Shown: positions 9,530 through 20,082 of the stretch, in pieces | Layout of the letters: each line of letters begins with the position of its first letter | Numbering within the stretch: the stretch's first letter is position 1 | Assembly (NCBI GenBank): GCA_019689635.1 | Contig: JADGHB010000016.1 | Span: 1 to 55,000 of the forward strand | Length of the DNA: 55,000 bases | Reading direction: 5' to 3' | DNA from: Nevskia sp. | Lineage (GTDB): Bacteria > Pseudomonadota > Gammaproteobacteria > Nevskiales > Nevskiaceae | Notes under the pieces: generated by a model | Seen by the model: only the letters and a program-made list of their open reading frames with translations | Database searches by the model: none | Told to the model about the DNA's origin: nothing | Made by a program: the position numbers and the translations under genes

Positions 9530-10237
9530 TTAAGCGATGCACGCATCGACCGGCACTTCGGAAAAATCCCGCGCATGCGGATGGGCGGGCGCCGCCACGG
9601 CACCGTCGCCCGCGCGCAAGAGCTGGCAAGTCCGCAGACCCGCGGCGCGCGCGGCCTCGAGTTCGGCGCCGACATCGGACAAAAACAGGGTCTCCTCGCC
9701 GGCCAGATCGATCTCGCGCAGGATCGCGCGGTAGGACTCCGGCTCGCGCTTGGCGCCGATGCGGGTGTCGAAATAGCCGGAGAACAGCGGCGTGAGGTCG
9801 CCGTAATCGGTGTGGCCGAAAATCAGCTTCTGCGCCTCCACCGAACCCGAGGAATACACGTAGAGCCGCATGCCTTGCGCATGCCAGCGGCGCAGGTATT
9901 CCGGCGTGTCGGGATAGACGTGGCCCTTCAGTTCGCCGGCGGCATAGCCTTGCGCCCAGATCATGCCCTGCAGCGCTTTCAGCGGCGTGGCCTTGCGGTC
10001 TTCGTCGATCCAGCGCGCGAGCACCTCGGCGGCGTCTTCCCAGGTCAACGGCCGGCCCTCCAGGCGCGCGGTTTCGTGCAGCAGGGCGGCCACTTCGGGC
10101 GCGCCGGCAGACTGCCGCAGGAATTCGCGCAGATGCGCCTTGGCGTAGGGGAAAAGCGTCTTGTGGACGAAGTCGATCGACGAGGTGGTGCCCTCGATGT
10201 CCGTCACGATGGCTCGGATCGGCATGGCGGAATTCAT
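9530..10237 (-). CDS. mtnC: Enolase-phosphatase E1 (MtnC)
   Basis: A 235-residue HAD enzyme with the characteristic VTDIEGTTSSIDFVH motif (nucleophile Asp13, Glu15), YVYSSGSVEAQK and LFLSDVGAELEAA. In methionine salvage it enolises and dephosphorylates 2,3-diketo-5-methylthiopentyl-1-phosphate to the acireductone used by MtnD. It is the last gene of mtnB-mtnD-mtnC. The 54 bp gap after mtnD has no obvious promoter. A second in-frame ATG at 10225 is possible. mtnA and mtnP are not in this window. Confidence 0.96.
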   Translation of the reverse strand: MNSAMPIRAIVTDIEGTTSSIDFVHKTLFPYAKAHLREFLRQSAGAPEVAALLHETARLEGRPLTWEDAAEVLARWIDEDRKATPLKALQGMIWAQGYAAGELKGHVYPDTPEYLRRWHAQGMRLYVYSSGSVEAQKLIFGHTDYGDLTPLFSGYFDTRIGAKREPESYRAILREIDLAGEETLFLSDVGAELEAARAAGLRTCQLLRAGDGAVAAPAHPHARDFSEVPVDACIA

Positions 10238-10291
10238 CGTGCGCGCACGGGCGGCCCGCCTGCGCCGGCCGGGTGCACGCGTGCCCTATGC

Positions 10292-10855
10292 TTATGCCGC
10301 CTGCGGCAGGTAGTGCGGCGCTTCCAGGCGCGGGAAGCGGTCGGCGATCTTGTCGCCGGTGTAGTTCGCGACCCAGCCTTCCGGCGTGGTGAACAGCCGG
10401 ATGCACTTCAGGTGCGGCCGCGGCCCCATGTCGAACCAGTGGCGCACCTGGGCCGGCACGGAGATCAGATCGCCCTGCTGGCACAGCACGCTATAAACGC
10501 GGCCGTTGGCGCGGATGTTGAACAGGCCCTGGCCTTCGACGAAGAAGCGCACTTCGAATTCTTCGTGCGTATGCTCGTGCAGGAATTTGTCGCGCAGCGC
10601 CTCGCGCTGCGGGTGATCGGCGTTCATGCTGATCACGTCCACCGAGCGGAAGCCGTACTGGTTCATCAGACGATTGACCGATTCGCGGTAAGCCTCGATC
10701 ACCTCGTCCTGCGTCGCCTGGGCATCGAGCTGGCGGCTGGCCGCCCAGCGCTCGAACAGGACGCCGATCCCGGCCAGCTGGCTGCGGATTTCCTCGAAAC
10801 CGGCGTAGCGGGCCAGCGGCCGCCCGGACTCTTCGTAAACGCGCAATTCGCTCAT
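10292..10855 (-). CDS. mtnD: Acireductone dioxygenase (MtnD)
   Basis: A 187-residue cupin. The metal ligands are in FLHEHTHEEFEVRFF (His95, His97, Glu101) with the later VRHWFDMG histidine. With Fe(II) it makes the keto acid precursor of methionine plus formate; with Ni the off-pathway reaction releases CO. Start ATG 10855 overlaps the mtnB stop as ATGA, so the genes are translationally coupled. A longer open frame upstream is antisense-like GC-rich filler inside mtnB. It acts in the cytosol between MtnC and the final transamination. Confidence 0.96.
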   Translation of the reverse strand: MSELRVYEESGRPLARYAGFEEIRSQLAGIGVLFERWAASRQLDAQATQDEVIEAYRESVNRLMNQYGFRSVDVISMNADHPQREALRDKFLHEHTHEEFEVRFFVEGQGLFNIRANGRVYSVLCQQGDLISVPAQVRHWFDMGPRPHLKCIRLFTTPEGWVANYTGDKIADRFPRLEAPHYLPQAA

Positions 10856-11496
10856 GGTCTGAACCCTCCGCTCCGCAATTCGCATTCGAACATGAATTCC
10901 AGCGCTTCGACGCGATGCCGCGCCTGCGCCACGCTCTCGCCCCAGGCGTAAAGCCCGTGACCGGCGACCAGGTAAGCCGCCGCGCCAGCCGAACGCAGGC
11001 GCGCTTCCACGCGCGCCGCCAGGCGCGCGATGTCCTGGTCGTTGTCGAATACCGGGATCGCCACGGCCGCGTCGGGCGGCGGCGAACCCGGCAGCAGCTT
11101 CAGCAATTCGTATCCGCTCAGCACCACGCATTCCTCGCGCCTGGACAAGGCCGCCCGGGACAAAACCGTGTTCGCCACCGTGTGCACGTGGAGCACCGCG
11201 CCGATCGCCGCATCGAAACGGTAGAGCTGCACGTGCAAACCGGTTTCGTAGGACGGCCTGGACGCGCGCGACTGCGATCGTCCCTCCAGATCGACGACCA
11301 GGAAATCCTCGCGCTGCAGCTCGCCCTTGTGCACCCCGGAGGCCGTGATCAATACCTGATCCGACGCCAGGCGCGCCGAAAAGTTTCCGCCGGTGGCCGG
11401 CACCCAGCCGCGGCCATGGAAAAACGCGCCCGCGGCAATGAGCGCGTCGGCGAGCGCCTGGCGGCGCAGGATTCCGGCATCGGCTGGGCGGTCCAT
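10852..11496 (-). CDS. mtnB: Methylthioribulose-1-phosphate dehydratase (MtnB)
   Basis: A class II aldolase/adducin-fold protein of 214 residues from the chosen ATG. Motifs are PATGGNFSARL, ITASGVHKGEL, then VLHVHTVANT with the H-x-H zinc ligands and a C-terminal VAGHGLYAWG histidine. It dehydrates methylthioribulose-1-phosphate in methionine salvage. I chose ATG 11496 (MDRPADAG), preceded by GGAGGA though very close. In-frame ATG 11559 or TTG 11571 would lengthen it by 21-25 residues and run into the rpmG terminator. It is the first gene of mtnB-D-C. Confidence 0.92.
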   Translation of the reverse strand: MDRPADAGILRRQALADALIAAGAFFHGRGWVPATGGNFSARLASDQVLITASGVHKGELQREDFLVVDLEGRSQSRASRPSYETGLHVQLYRFDAAIGAVLHVHTVANTVLSRAALSRREECVVLSGYELLKLLPGSPPPDAAVAIPVFDNDQDIARLAARVEARLRSAGAAAYLVAGHGLYAWGESVAQARHRVEALEFMFECELRSGGFRP

Positions 11497-11585
11497 CTCC
11501 TCCGGCCCGATCAGGTCATGGCAGGGCTTATTTTTAGCCCGCTCGTGTTGCAAAAGCATGCTGCGCTGCAAAGCGCGCGACGGCG

Positions 11586-11613
11586 GGAAAAACGAAAGCC
11601 CGCCGAGGCGGGC
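11586..11613 (-). terminator. Intrinsic terminator after rpmG
   Basis: Read on the minus strand, a GCCCGCC stem (2 nt loop, GGCGGGC; 11598-11613) is followed by TTTCGTTTTTC (11587-11597). It lies 22 bp past the rpmG stop and would end the rpmB-rpmG transcript before mtnB. Confidence 0.8.
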
Positions 11614-11634
11614 CCGCGCGCAAGCCGCACGGGT

Positions 11635-11805
11635 CTATTTGATCTTGGCTTCCTTGAACAGCACGTGCTTGCGCACCACCGGATCGTACTTCTTGAATTC
11701 CAGCTTGTCCGGCGTGTTCTTCTTGTTCTTGGTCGTGGTGTAGTAAAAACCGGTGTCGGCGGTCGACACCAGTTTGATCTTTTCGCGTTCCTTTTTCTTG
11801 GCCAT
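11635..11805 (-). CDS. rpmG: 50S ribosomal protein L33
   Basis: A 56-residue basic protein, [15 protein letters not shown] at the N-terminus and [14 protein letters not shown] at the end, typical of L33 of the large subunit. It lacks the cysteines of the zinc-binding L33 form. It follows rpmB by 18 bp on the same strand, the standard rpmB-rpmG pair, and is followed by an intrinsic terminator. Confidence 0.97.
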   Translation of the reverse strand: MAKKKEREKIKLVSTADTGFYYTTTKNKKNTPDKLEFKKYDPVVRKHVLFKEAKIK

Positions 11806-11823
11806 GCCGCCGCTCCGAGTCCC

Positions 11824-12060
11824 TCAGACCTTCTCGCCGCGGGCGCGCAGCTCGGCCACCACCGCGTCCAGACCCTTCTTGTCGATGACCCGCAGTCCGT
11901 GCTTGGACACGCGCAGGCTCACGAAGCGCTTTTCGCTCTCCAGCCAGAAGCGGTGGGTGTGCAGGTTGGGCAAAAAGCGCCGCCGCCGCTTGTTGTTGGC
12001 GTGCGACACGGTGTTGCCGACCAGGGGCTTTTTGCCGGTGACTTGACAGATTCTGGACAT
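11824..12060 (-). CDS. rpmB: 50S ribosomal protein L28
   Basis: A 78-residue protein starting [20 protein letters not shown], with the [14 protein letters not shown] segment and a C-terminal [16 protein letters not shown]. This is typical proteobacterial L28. The true start is ATG 12060, although the frame stays open upstream. The first gene of rpmB-rpmG, it has a good promoter 36-64 bp upstream. Confidence 0.97.
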   Translation of the reverse strand: MSRICQVTGKKPLVGNTVSHANNKRRRRFLPNLHTHRFWLESEKRFVSLRVSKHGLRVIDKKGLDAVVAELRARGEKV

Positions 12061-12095
12061 GGGACAATCCGCGAGTGCTCCGCGAAAGGGCGTGA

Positions 12096-12124
12096 ATGAT
12101 AGCGGTGCGTACCGGCCAAGGCAA
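12096..12124 (-). promoter_or_regulatory. Sigma-70-type promoter of rpmB-rpmG
   Basis: On the minus strand, TTGCCT (12119-12124), a 17 bp spacer and TATCAT (12096-12101) precede the rpmB start by about 36 bp. It lies between divergently placed functional units in an 88 bp gap after radC. Confidence 0.6.
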
Positions 12125-12148
12125 GGCGGATGCGGCCCGGACCAGGTT

Positions 12149-12823
12149 TTACAGCCAGCCGTGCTCGGCGAACGAGGCGGGTTCGCCCTCGCCGATGACG
12201 AAATGGTCGAGCACGCGCACCTCCACCAGCGCCAGGGCATCCTTGAGCCGTTGAGTCAGGGCGCGGTCGGCCGCGCTCGGCTCGGCCACGCCGGAAGGAT
12301 GGTTGTGGGCGAAGATCACCGCGCCGGCGTTGTAACGCAGGGCGGTCTTGACCACTTCGCGCGGATAAACGCTGGCGGCGTTGAGCGTGCCGGTGGCCAG
12401 CACCTCGAAACCCAGCACGCGGTGTTGCGTGTCCAGGAACACCGCGGCGAACGTCTCGTGTTCCAGATCGCGCAGGCGGCCGATCAGGTAGGCGCGCGCG
12501 GCCCGGGGATCGGACAGCGGCGTTTTGCGCGGCAGCGCCTCGGCCAGGTGACGGCGCGCGATCTCCAGCACCGCCTGCATCTGCACGTACTTGGCGCGGC
12601 CCAATCCCTTGGCGGCGCAGAACTCGTCTTCAGCGGCGGACAGCAGCTTGCGCAGGCCGCCGAACCGGGCGAGCAGTTCGCGCGCGAGGTCCACTGCGGA
12701 TTTTCCGGCCACGCCGGTGCGCAGGAAGATCGCCAGCAATTCGGCATCGGACAGCGCCGCCGCGCCGCGCGCCAGCAGTTTCTCGCGCGGCCGTTCGTCT
12801 TCCGGCCAGTCCTTGATCCTCAT
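12149..12823 (-). CDS. radC: RadC/JAMM-domain protein (DNA repair protein RadC family)
   Basis: A 224-residue protein with an N-terminal helix-hairpin-helix-like region ([21 protein letters not shown] and GLRKLL segments) and a C-terminal MPN/JAMM domain with the metal motif FAHNHPSG followed by D at about 10 residues. The biochemical role is unsettled; the repair name is historical. The start ATG 12823 overlaps the stop of the upstream M48 protease gene (ATGA). A longer open frame upstream is not needed: [19 protein letters not shown] is the normal N-terminus. Its neighbourhood next to rpmB-rpmG and coaBC is the usual gammaproteobacterial order. Confidence 0.93.
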   Translation of the reverse strand: MRIKDWPEDERPREKLLARGAAALSDAELLAIFLRTGVAGKSAVDLARELLARFGGLRKLLSAAEDEFCAAKGLGRAKYVQMQAVLEIARRHLAEALPRKTPLSDPRAARAYLIGRLRDLEHETFAAVFLDTQHRVLGFEVLATGTLNAASVYPREVVKTALRYNAGAVIFAHNHPSGVAEPSAADRALTQRLKDALALVEVRVLDHFVIGEGEPASFAEHGWL

Positions 12824-14727
12824 TCTTGCAGGAGGGGCGGCAGCGGACAATGGAGCGAGGCGCAGATCGCGCGCAACAGCTCGGCCTCCTCCACCGTGAC
12901 CGCGCCGTCCGCGGCGACGGTCGCGGCGAGCGCTTCGAGCAGCGCGGCTTTGTCGGCCGGGCGCAGCGCGTCCAAGGCGCCGAGCGCGGCATCGAGGCGG
13001 GACGCCCAATCCGCCGCCGGCGGAACGAAGGCGGGCGGCGGCCGCAAGGCCAGCCGCTGCGCGCCCGCCGCGAACGCGCGCGCGGCGGCCTGAGCGTCGG
13101 TCTGCTGACCGAAATGCGCCAACACCGACAGCGTCAGACCGACCGGTTCCGCCAGTTCCGCGAGCGCGCGCATCCCGGCGACCCGCGCGGTGGCGGGCCG
13201 CAGGATTTCCCCGATCTGCATGCGCAGCAAGCGCGCCAGACAGTATTCGAACACGGCCAGGCGACCGTCGGCCTGGATCAAGGCGGTGAGGGTCTCGAGC
13301 AAGCGCGCCAGCTCCGGCCGTGCCAGCCGGCGCAGGCTGGGCAGCGCGATGGAGGCCAGCGGCAGACGCTGCGCGGGATGCAGTTCCGAGAGCCTGGGCC
13401 AGAGCGCGGCGACCTCGCTCGCGCGCGCCGCGCCATAATCCCGGACGATGCGCGCAAGCTGGGTTTGGCGCACCTCGGCTGCCGGCTCGAGCAGCAGGGC
13501 AAAGAGCAGGCTGGCGGCTCGCTCGGGATCGCGCGCCGCCGCCAGCAGCGATTCCGGCAAGGCGGCGTGCAGGGCGGCGGCGGCATCGTAATGCGCCTGC
13601 TGCGGCTGTCCCGCCGTCGCGGCCAGCAGGGCCGGCGCCAGCGTGACGGGGGCGGTGCGGGCGGCGAACGAAGGCGGCGGCGCGCGTTCTTCGTCTTCGG
13701 GCCGGTAATCGGAGGCATTCCAGCGCCGAGCCAGCGGTTCGAGCTGGCGCGGATCGAAATCCGGCTCGAGCCGCTTGATCCGCTCGAGCAGCGGCGGATG
13801 CGTGGCGAACAGGGCGGAATAGCCGACCCCGTCGCCGAACAGCATGTGCGAGACTTCTTCGGCGTGGGATTCCTGCAGCTTCGAGCCGGCCTCGAGCGCG
13901 TAGAGCTTTTTCAAGGCTCCGGCGATACCCGCGGTCTGCCGGGTGAACTGCACGGCCGAGGAATCCGCCAGAAGCTCGCGCGCGCGCGAGACGCTGGCCT
14001 TGATCAGCCGGCCGAAGAACACGCCGATGTAGCCGAGCACCAATACGGCGAAAGCGATCATCACGACCGCGCCGGCGCCCTTGTCGTCGCGCCCGCCGCG
14101 CGGCCCATAGATCAGCACCCGTTGGGCGATCAAGGCCAGGACCAGAATGCCGAAGATCATCCCCATCAGGCGGAGGTTGAGCCGCATGTCGCCATTGAGG
14201 ATATGGGAAAACTCGTGCGCCACCACGCCCTGCAGCTCGTCGCGGGTCAGCTTGTCCAGCGCGCCGCGGGTGACGGTGACGACGGCGTTGGCCGGAGTGA
14301 AGCCCGCGGCGAAAGCGTTGATCCCCGGTTCCTGCTCCAACACGTAGATCTGGGGCACCGGCACGCCGCAGGCGATCGCCACCTCCTCCACCACGTTGCG
14401 CAGCTTGCGGTGCTTGAAGTCCGCGGTATCCGGCGGCACCAGCGTCGCGCCGAGCTCGCGCGCCACGGCTACGCCGCCGCCGGCGGCCAGCACGGCGATG
14501 CGATAGAGGCTCGCCAGGCCGATCACGGTCAGGACGATCAGCGAGGTCCAGATCAGAACCGGGGCCGCCGCGACGGGGCCGCCGTCCGGCGCCTGGTTGC
14601 CGGCGCGCACCGCGATCAATACCACCAGGTCCACCGCCGCGACGATGGCCGCGACCGCCAGCAAGAACAGCAGCACCAGCCCGGCGGAGCGGCGGCGCGC
14701 CTGAGCCTGTTGCTCGAAAAAGTTCAC
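12820..14727 (-). CDS. M48-family (HtpX-like) membrane metalloprotease with long C-terminal TerB-like region
   Basis: A 635-residue protein. Two membrane segments lie near residues 15-45 and 60-85. The zinc motif HEFSH is at 171-175, followed by two more hydrophobic segments ([20 protein letters not shown] and the [19 protein letters not shown] segment), then the third ligand in [11 protein letters not shown]. After about residue 330 there is an Ala/Leu-rich helical region ending in a TerB-like piece ([20 protein letters not shown]). I chose GTG 14727 ([14 protein letters not shown]) because it matches the family N-terminus and has GAGGA 9 bp upstream; TTG 14760 would add 11 residues. It is paired with lemA upstream, a common association. 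The role is probably membrane protein quality control. Confidence 0.87.
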   Translation of the reverse strand: MNFFEQQAQARRRSAGLVLLFLLAVAAIVAAVDLVVLIAVRAGNQAPDGGPVAAAPVLIWTSLIVLTVIGLASLYRIAVLAAGGGVAVARELGATLVPPDTADFKHRKLRNVVEEVAIACGVPVPQIYVLEQEPGINAFAAGFTPANAVVTVTRGALDKLTRDELQGVVAHEFSHILNGDMRLNLRLMGMIFGILVLALIAQRVLIYGPRGGRDDKGAGAVVMIAFAVLVLGYIGVFFGRLIKASVSRARELLADSSAVQFTRQTAGIAGALKKLYALEAGSKLQESHAEEVSHMLFGDGVGYSALFATHPPLLERIKRLEPDFDPRQLEPLARRWNASDYRPEDEERAPPPSFAARTAPVTLAPALLAATAGQPQQAHYDAAAALHAALPESLLAAARDPERAASLLFALLLEPAAEVRQTQLARIVRDYGAARASEVAALWPRLSELHPAQRLPLASIALPSLRRLARPELARLLETLTALIQADGRLAVFEYCLARLLRMQIGEILRPATARVAGMRALAELAEPVGLTLSVLAHFGQQTDAQAAARAFAAGAQRLALRPPPAFVPPAADWASRLDAALGALDALRPADKAALLEALAATVAADGAVTVEEAELLRAICASLHCPLPPLLQE

Positions 14728-14796
14728 TCGAACCGGTCCTCGCGGCCGGGGGTCCGCCAACTCCTGGCGCGGATGACGGCCGCGTTCAAAGAGGAA

Positions 14797-15381
14797 TCAA
14801 GTGAACGATACCTTCGGCGCCTGGCGCGCCTCGGGCTTTTCGATGTCCAGGGGCTGGGCGGCTGCGAAGTTGAACAGGTTGGCCACGAAGCTGTTGGGAA
14901 ACACCTCGCGCCGGTTGTTGTAGGACATCACCGCGTCGTTGTACGCCTGGCGCGCAAAGGCCACGCGATTTTCCGTCGAAGTGAGTTCCTCGGACAGCTG
15001 CATCATGTTCTGGTTGGCCTTGAGGTCGGGATAAGCCTCCGCCACCATCATCAGGCGGCCGAGCGCGCCGCCGAGCGCGGTTTCCGCGGCCCCGAGCTGC
15101 TGCATCGCCTGCGGATCGCCGGGCTTGGCCTTGGCCGCGGCCAGCCCCGCGACGGCCGCACCACGGGCCGCCACCACCGCTTCCAGCGTCTCGCGCTCGT
15201 GTTTGAGGTAGCCCTTGGCGGTCTCGACCAGGTTGGGGATCAGGTCGTAGCGCCGCTGCAGCTGCACGTCGATCTGCGCGAACGCGTTCTTGTAGGCGTT
15301 GCGCGAGGTGACCAGGCCGTTGTAGATCGAGACCAGGTACACGAGCAGCACCGCCACAACCGCCAAAACGATCCAGCCCAT
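14797..15381 (-). CDS. lemA: LemA family membrane protein
   Basis: A 194-residue protein with one N-terminal membrane segment (WIVLAVVAVLLVYLVSIYNGLV), then NAYKNAFAQIDVQLQRRYDLIPNL in pieces and helical coiled segments, ending with FNFAAAQPLDIEKPEARQAPKV. This is the standard LemA architecture. Its molecular role is unknown, but it recurs beside M48 proteases, as here (69 bp upstream of one). It is divergent from coaBC. Confidence 0.93.
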   Translation of the reverse strand: MGWIVLAVVAVLLVYLVSIYNGLVTSRNAYKNAFAQIDVQLQRRYDLIPNLVETAKGYLKHERETLEAVVAARGAAVAGLAAAKAKPGDPQAMQQLGAAETALGGALGRLMMVAEAYPDLKANQNMMQLSEELTSTENRVAFARQAYNDAVMSYNNRREVFPNSFVANLFNFAAAQPLDIEKPEARQAPKVSFT

Positions 15382-15455
15382 GTCTGCACTCCCTTGGGAA
15401 GACGTCCAAACTTAGCACCAAACGCGGCGCCCGAGCGGGCACCCGTCACGCAAGA

Positions 15456-15461
15456 TAGAAT
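15456..15461 (+). promoter_or_regulatory. -10 box placing transcription start at the coaBC start codon
   Basis: TAGAAT ends 6 bp before ATG 15468. If it is a functional -10, transcription would begin at or next to the ATG, giving a leaderless message. No good -35 is seen at the right distance. Confidence 0.35.
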
Positions 15462-15467
15462 CCTGTC

Positions 15468-16709
15468 ATGTCGGAAACGAGAACGCCCGGCGCCGCGCCG
15501 CCGCGCATTTTGCTGGGAGTCACCGGCGGCATTGCCGCGTATAAGTCGGCCGAACTGGCGCGGACGCTGGTCAAGCGCGGCGCCCAGGTGCAGGTGGTGA
15601 TGACGGCGGCCGCGAAGCGCTTCGTCGGCCCGACCACCTTCCAGGCCCTGACCGGACATCCGGTGCGCGACGAGCTGTGGGATCCGCAGGCCGAGGCGGC
15701 CATGGGCCACATCGAACTGGCGCGCTGGCCGGACGCCATCCTGATCGCGCCGGCCTCGGCCGACTTTCTGGCGCGACTCGCCACCGGACTGGCCGACGAC
15801 TTGTTGACGACGCTGTGCCTGGCCAGCGACAAGCCCATGTTCGCCGCGCCCGCGATGAATCGGCTGATGTGGGCCAACCCCGCCACCCAGGACAACCTGG
15901 CGCGGTTGCGCGCGCGCGGGCTGCGCGTGCTCGGCCCCGACTCCGGCGCGCAGGCCTGCGGCGAAAGCGGCGAAGGCCGCATGTCCGAGCCGGAGAGCAT
16001 CGCGGACGAAGTGCTGGCCGCGTGTTCCGGACCGCGGCCATTGCACGGCGTCACCGCCGTGGTCACCGCCGGCCCGACCCGCGAACCGATCGATCCGGTG
16101 CGTTTCATCGGCAACCGCTCCTCCGGCAAACAAGGGTACGCGCTGGCGCAAGCGCTGGCGGAACTCGGCACCACGGTCACCCTGGTGTCCGGACCAACAG
16201 GGCTCGAGCCGCCCGCCGGCGTGCGGCGCGTCGCGGTCGAGACCGCACAGCAGATGCTGGACGCCACGCTCGCGGCGCTGCCCGGCGCCGAACTCCTCGT
16301 GGGCGCCGCTGCGGTTGCCGATTACCGCCCGGAAGCGCCAGCGCCCCAGAAGATCAAGAAGAACGCCGCGACCCTGGAACTCAGACTGACCCGCAATCCC
16401 GACATTCTCGCCGAGGCGCGCGCGCGTTTCCCGGACCTCTTCATCGTCGGCTTCGCCGCGGAAACGGAACAGCTCGCCCAGCATGCGCAGGACAAACTGA
16501 CGCGCAAAAAACTCGATCTCGTGGCCGCGAACTGGGTCGGCGACGGCCAGGCCTTCGAAACCGAGGACAACGCCCTGCACGTTTACTGGAAGAACGCCGG
16601 CGAACGCAAACTCGGGCCCGGCCCGAAGCTCGCGGTGGCCCGCGAGCTCGCGTCGCTCATCGCCCAACGACTGCGCGAGAAAAAATCCGCCTCGGTGGGA
16701 AGTCGCTGA
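15468..16709 (+). CDS. coaBC: Bifunctional phosphopantothenoylcysteine decarboxylase/synthetase CoaBC
   Basis: A 413-residue fusion. The N-terminal flavodoxin-like decarboxylase (CoaC) has [16 protein letters not shown], the [18 protein letters not shown] flavin loop and the APAMNRLMW substrate segment, then GESGEGRM with the catalytic cysteine in QACGESG. The C-terminal synthetase (CoaB) begins near residue 195 with [16 protein letters not shown] followed by NRSSGKQG, and contains AAVADYRP and KIKKN. It makes 4'-phosphopantetheine from phosphopantothenate and cysteine, for CoA. It is followed after 1 bp by dut. Confidence 0.96.
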   Translation: MSETRTPGAAPPRILLGVTGGIAAYKSAELARTLVKRGAQVQVVMTAAAKRFVGPTTFQALTGHPVRDELWDPQAEAAMGHIELARWPDAILIAPASADFLARLATGLADDLLTTLCLASDKPMFAAPAMNRLMWANPATQDNLARLRARGLRVLGPDSGAQACGESGEGRMSEPESIADEVLAACSGPRPLHGVTAVVTAGPTREPIDPVRFIGNRSSGKQGYALAQALAELGTTVTLVSGPTGLEPPAGVRRVAVETAQQMLDATLAALPGAELLVGAAAVADYRPEAPAPQKIKKNAATLELRLTRNPDILAEARARFPDLFIVGFAAETEQLAQHAQDKLTRKKLDLVAANWVGDGQAFETEDNALHVYWKNAGERKLGPGPKLAVARELASLIAQRLREKKSASVGSR

Positions 16710-16710
16710 C

Positions 16711-18112
<1,402 letters not shown>

Positions 18113-18115
18113 CGC

Positions 18116-18673
18116 TCATTTCCGGAATTTGATGTTGCAACCCAGGCTGGGCTTTTGATCGGCCGGTACGGGTTGGCCCGCGAGCAGCGCCTCGAGCGCC
18201 GCGCGCAGGTCGCGTCCGGTCACCGGTTTGTTGTTGCCCGGCGTGGATTCGTCCAGCCGGCCGCGATAAACCAGTCGCAGCGCGCCGTCGAACACGTAGA
18301 AATCGGGCGTGCACGCCGCCTGGTAGGCGCGCGCCACTTCCTGCGTCTCGTCGTAGAGATAGGGGAAGGGATAGCCCAGCCGCTGCGCGACTTCCTTCAT
18401 CTTGTCCGGCGCATCTTCCGGATAGCTTTCCGCGTCGTTGCTGGAAATGGCAATGAAGGCCACGCCCTTGGGCTGGTAGTCCCTGGCCAGTCGCACCAGC
18501 TCGTGCTGCACGTGCTTGACGTAAGGACAGTGATTGCAGATGAACATCACCACCGTCGCTTTGTCCGACTTGAGCTGTTCCAGGCTCAAGGTCTGGCCGC
18601 TGATCGTATCGGGCAACGCGAAGGCGGGCGCGGAGGTGCCCAGCGGCAACATGGTCGAGGCGGTCTGTACCAT
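18116..18673 (-). CDS. Redoxin-domain thioredoxin-like protein (PRX-like family)
   Basis: A 185-residue cytosolic protein of the AhpC/TSA-redoxin superfamily. TVVMFICNHCPYVKHVQ carries a C-N-H-C active site, and the TPDFYVFDGALRLVYRG segment has the cis-proline region typical of the PRX-like1 group. The substrate is not known. No signal peptide is seen. The final segment SLGCNIKFRK is typical of this family, a conserved C-terminal cysteine that may take part in catalysis. It is transcribed alone, divergent from metK. Confidence 0.82.
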   Translation of the reverse strand: MVQTASTMLPLGTSAPAFALPDTISGQTLSLEQLKSDKATVVMFICNHCPYVKHVQHELVRLARDYQPKGVAFIAISSNDAESYPEDAPDKMKEVAQRLGYPFPYLYDETQEVARAYQAACTPDFYVFDGALRLVYRGRLDESTPGNNKPVTGRDLRAALEALLAGQPVPADQKPSLGCNIKFRK

Positions 18674-18818
18674 CGCGAACTCCGTGAATCACCTGAGCTT
18701 GAAATCCTGACGGCGCATTTTAGCCGGCGGTTCCGCGCACGGCCGCCCAAAGGTGCACGCGGCGGCGGCTTCACTTAGACTATCCGCCTATCCGTATAAA
18801 CAGATGAGAGAGCCGTCG

Positions 18819-20072
18819 ATGTCGACCCACGAATACCTGTTCACCTCCGAATCCGTCTCCGAGGGCCATCCCGACAAGATGGCCGACCAGATCTCCGACG
18901 CGGTGCTGGACGCGATCCTGGCGCGCGACAAGCACGCCCACGTGGCCTGCGAAACGCTGGTCAAGACCGGCGTGGCGATCATCGCCGGCGAGGTCACCAC
19001 CAGCGCCTGGGTGGACCTCGAGGAACTGGTGCGCAGGGTCATCACCGGCATCGGTTACGACTCCTCGCGGGTGGGTTTCGACGGGGCCACCTGCGGCGTG
19101 CTCAACATCATCGGCAAGCAAAGCGTGGACATCGCCCAGGGCGTGAACCGGGCCAAGCCGGAAGACCAAGGCGCGGGCGACCAGGGCTTGATGTTCGGCT
19201 ACGCCAGCAACGAAACGGACGTGCTGATGCCGGCGCCGATCTGCTACGCCCACCGCCTGGTCGAGCGCCAGGCCGAAGTGCGCAAGTCCAAGCTCTTGCC
19301 CTGGCTGCGGCCGGACGCCAAATCGCAGGTCACGCTGCGCTACAAGGACGGCAAGCCGGTCGGCATCGACGCCATCGTGCTCTCCACCCAGCACGATCCG
19401 GACGTGAAGCAATCCGACATCCGCGAAGCGGTGATGGAGCTGATCATCAAGCACGTGCTGCCCCGCGACTGGCTGGCGAATTGCCCCAAGGACGCCATCC
19501 ACATCAATCCCACCGGCAGTTTCGTCATCGGCGGCCCGGTCGGCGACTGCGGTCTGACCGGCCGCAAGATCATCGTGGACACCTACGGCGGTTATGCGCG
19601 CCACGGCGGCGGAGCCTTCTCCGGCAAGGATCCGTCGAAAGTCGACCGCAGTGCTGCCTATGTGGCGCGTTACGTGGCCAAGAACGTGGTTGCCGCCGGG
19701 CTGGCGGACCGCTGCGAGATCCAGATTTCCTACGCCATCGGCGTCGCGCAGCCGACTTCCATTTACGTCACCACCTTTGGCACCGGCAAAATCCCGGACC
19801 AAAAGATCGAGCAGCTCGTGCGCCGGCACTTCGACCTGCGCCCTTATGCCATCACGCGCATGCTCGACCTGCTGCACCCCATGTACCAGGCCACCGCCGC
19901 CTACGGTCACTTCGGCCGCCAGCCGGTGGAAATGAACTACGAGTACGAAGAAACCGAGAACGGCCGCAAGGTGAAGAAGCGGGAAACGTTCACCGCGTTC
20001 ACCTGGGAACGCACCGACAAAGCCGCCGCGCTCGCCGCCGATGCCGGCCTGAAGACCGCCGCCGCCGCATAA
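18819..20072 (+). CDS. metK: S-adenosylmethionine synthetase
   Basis: A 417-residue enzyme: [20 protein letters not shown] at the N-terminus (ATP/methionine site), [12 protein letters not shown], and the glycine-rich [19 protein letters not shown]. It is somewhat longer than the 384-residue E. coli enzyme. The C-terminal stretch ([18 protein letters not shown] in part) is typical of a proteobacterial subgroup. I chose ATG 18819 (MSTHEYLF), preceded by GAGAGAG; the frame is open 22 codons upstream. It is the first gene of metK-ahcY-metF. I saw no SAM or SAH riboswitch upstream. Confidence 0.96.
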   Translation: MSTHEYLFTSESVSEGHPDKMADQISDAVLDAILARDKHAHVACETLVKTGVAIIAGEVTTSAWVDLEELVRRVITGIGYDSSRVGFDGATCGVLNIIGKQSVDIAQGVNRAKPEDQGAGDQGLMFGYASNETDVLMPAPICYAHRLVERQAEVRKSKLLPWLRPDAKSQVTLRYKDGKPVGIDAIVLSTQHDPDVKQSDIREAVMELIIKHVLPRDWLANCPKDAIHINPTGSFVIGGPVGDCGLTGRKIIVDTYGGYARHGGGAFSGKDPSKVDRSAAYVARYVAKNVVAAGLADRCEIQISYAIGVAQPTSIYVTTFGTGKIPDQKIEQLVRRHFDLRPYAITRMLDLLHPMYQATAAYGHFGRQPVEMNYEYEETENGRKVKKRETFTAFTWERTDKAAALAADAGLKTAAAA

Positions 20073-20082
20073 GGAGATCGAC

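Noticed and set aside
12826-15600. 924-codon plus-strand open frame over radC, M48 and lemA
   Set aside because: It is antisense to three genes with clear motifs; its translation is Gln/Arg/His-rich, characteristic of a shadow frame.
18674-18818. SAM or SAH riboswitch for metK/ahcY/metF
   Set aside because: The metK leader and the 10 and 80 bp gaps in the operon do not contain any recognisable riboswitch core; only a short hairpin occurs before metF.
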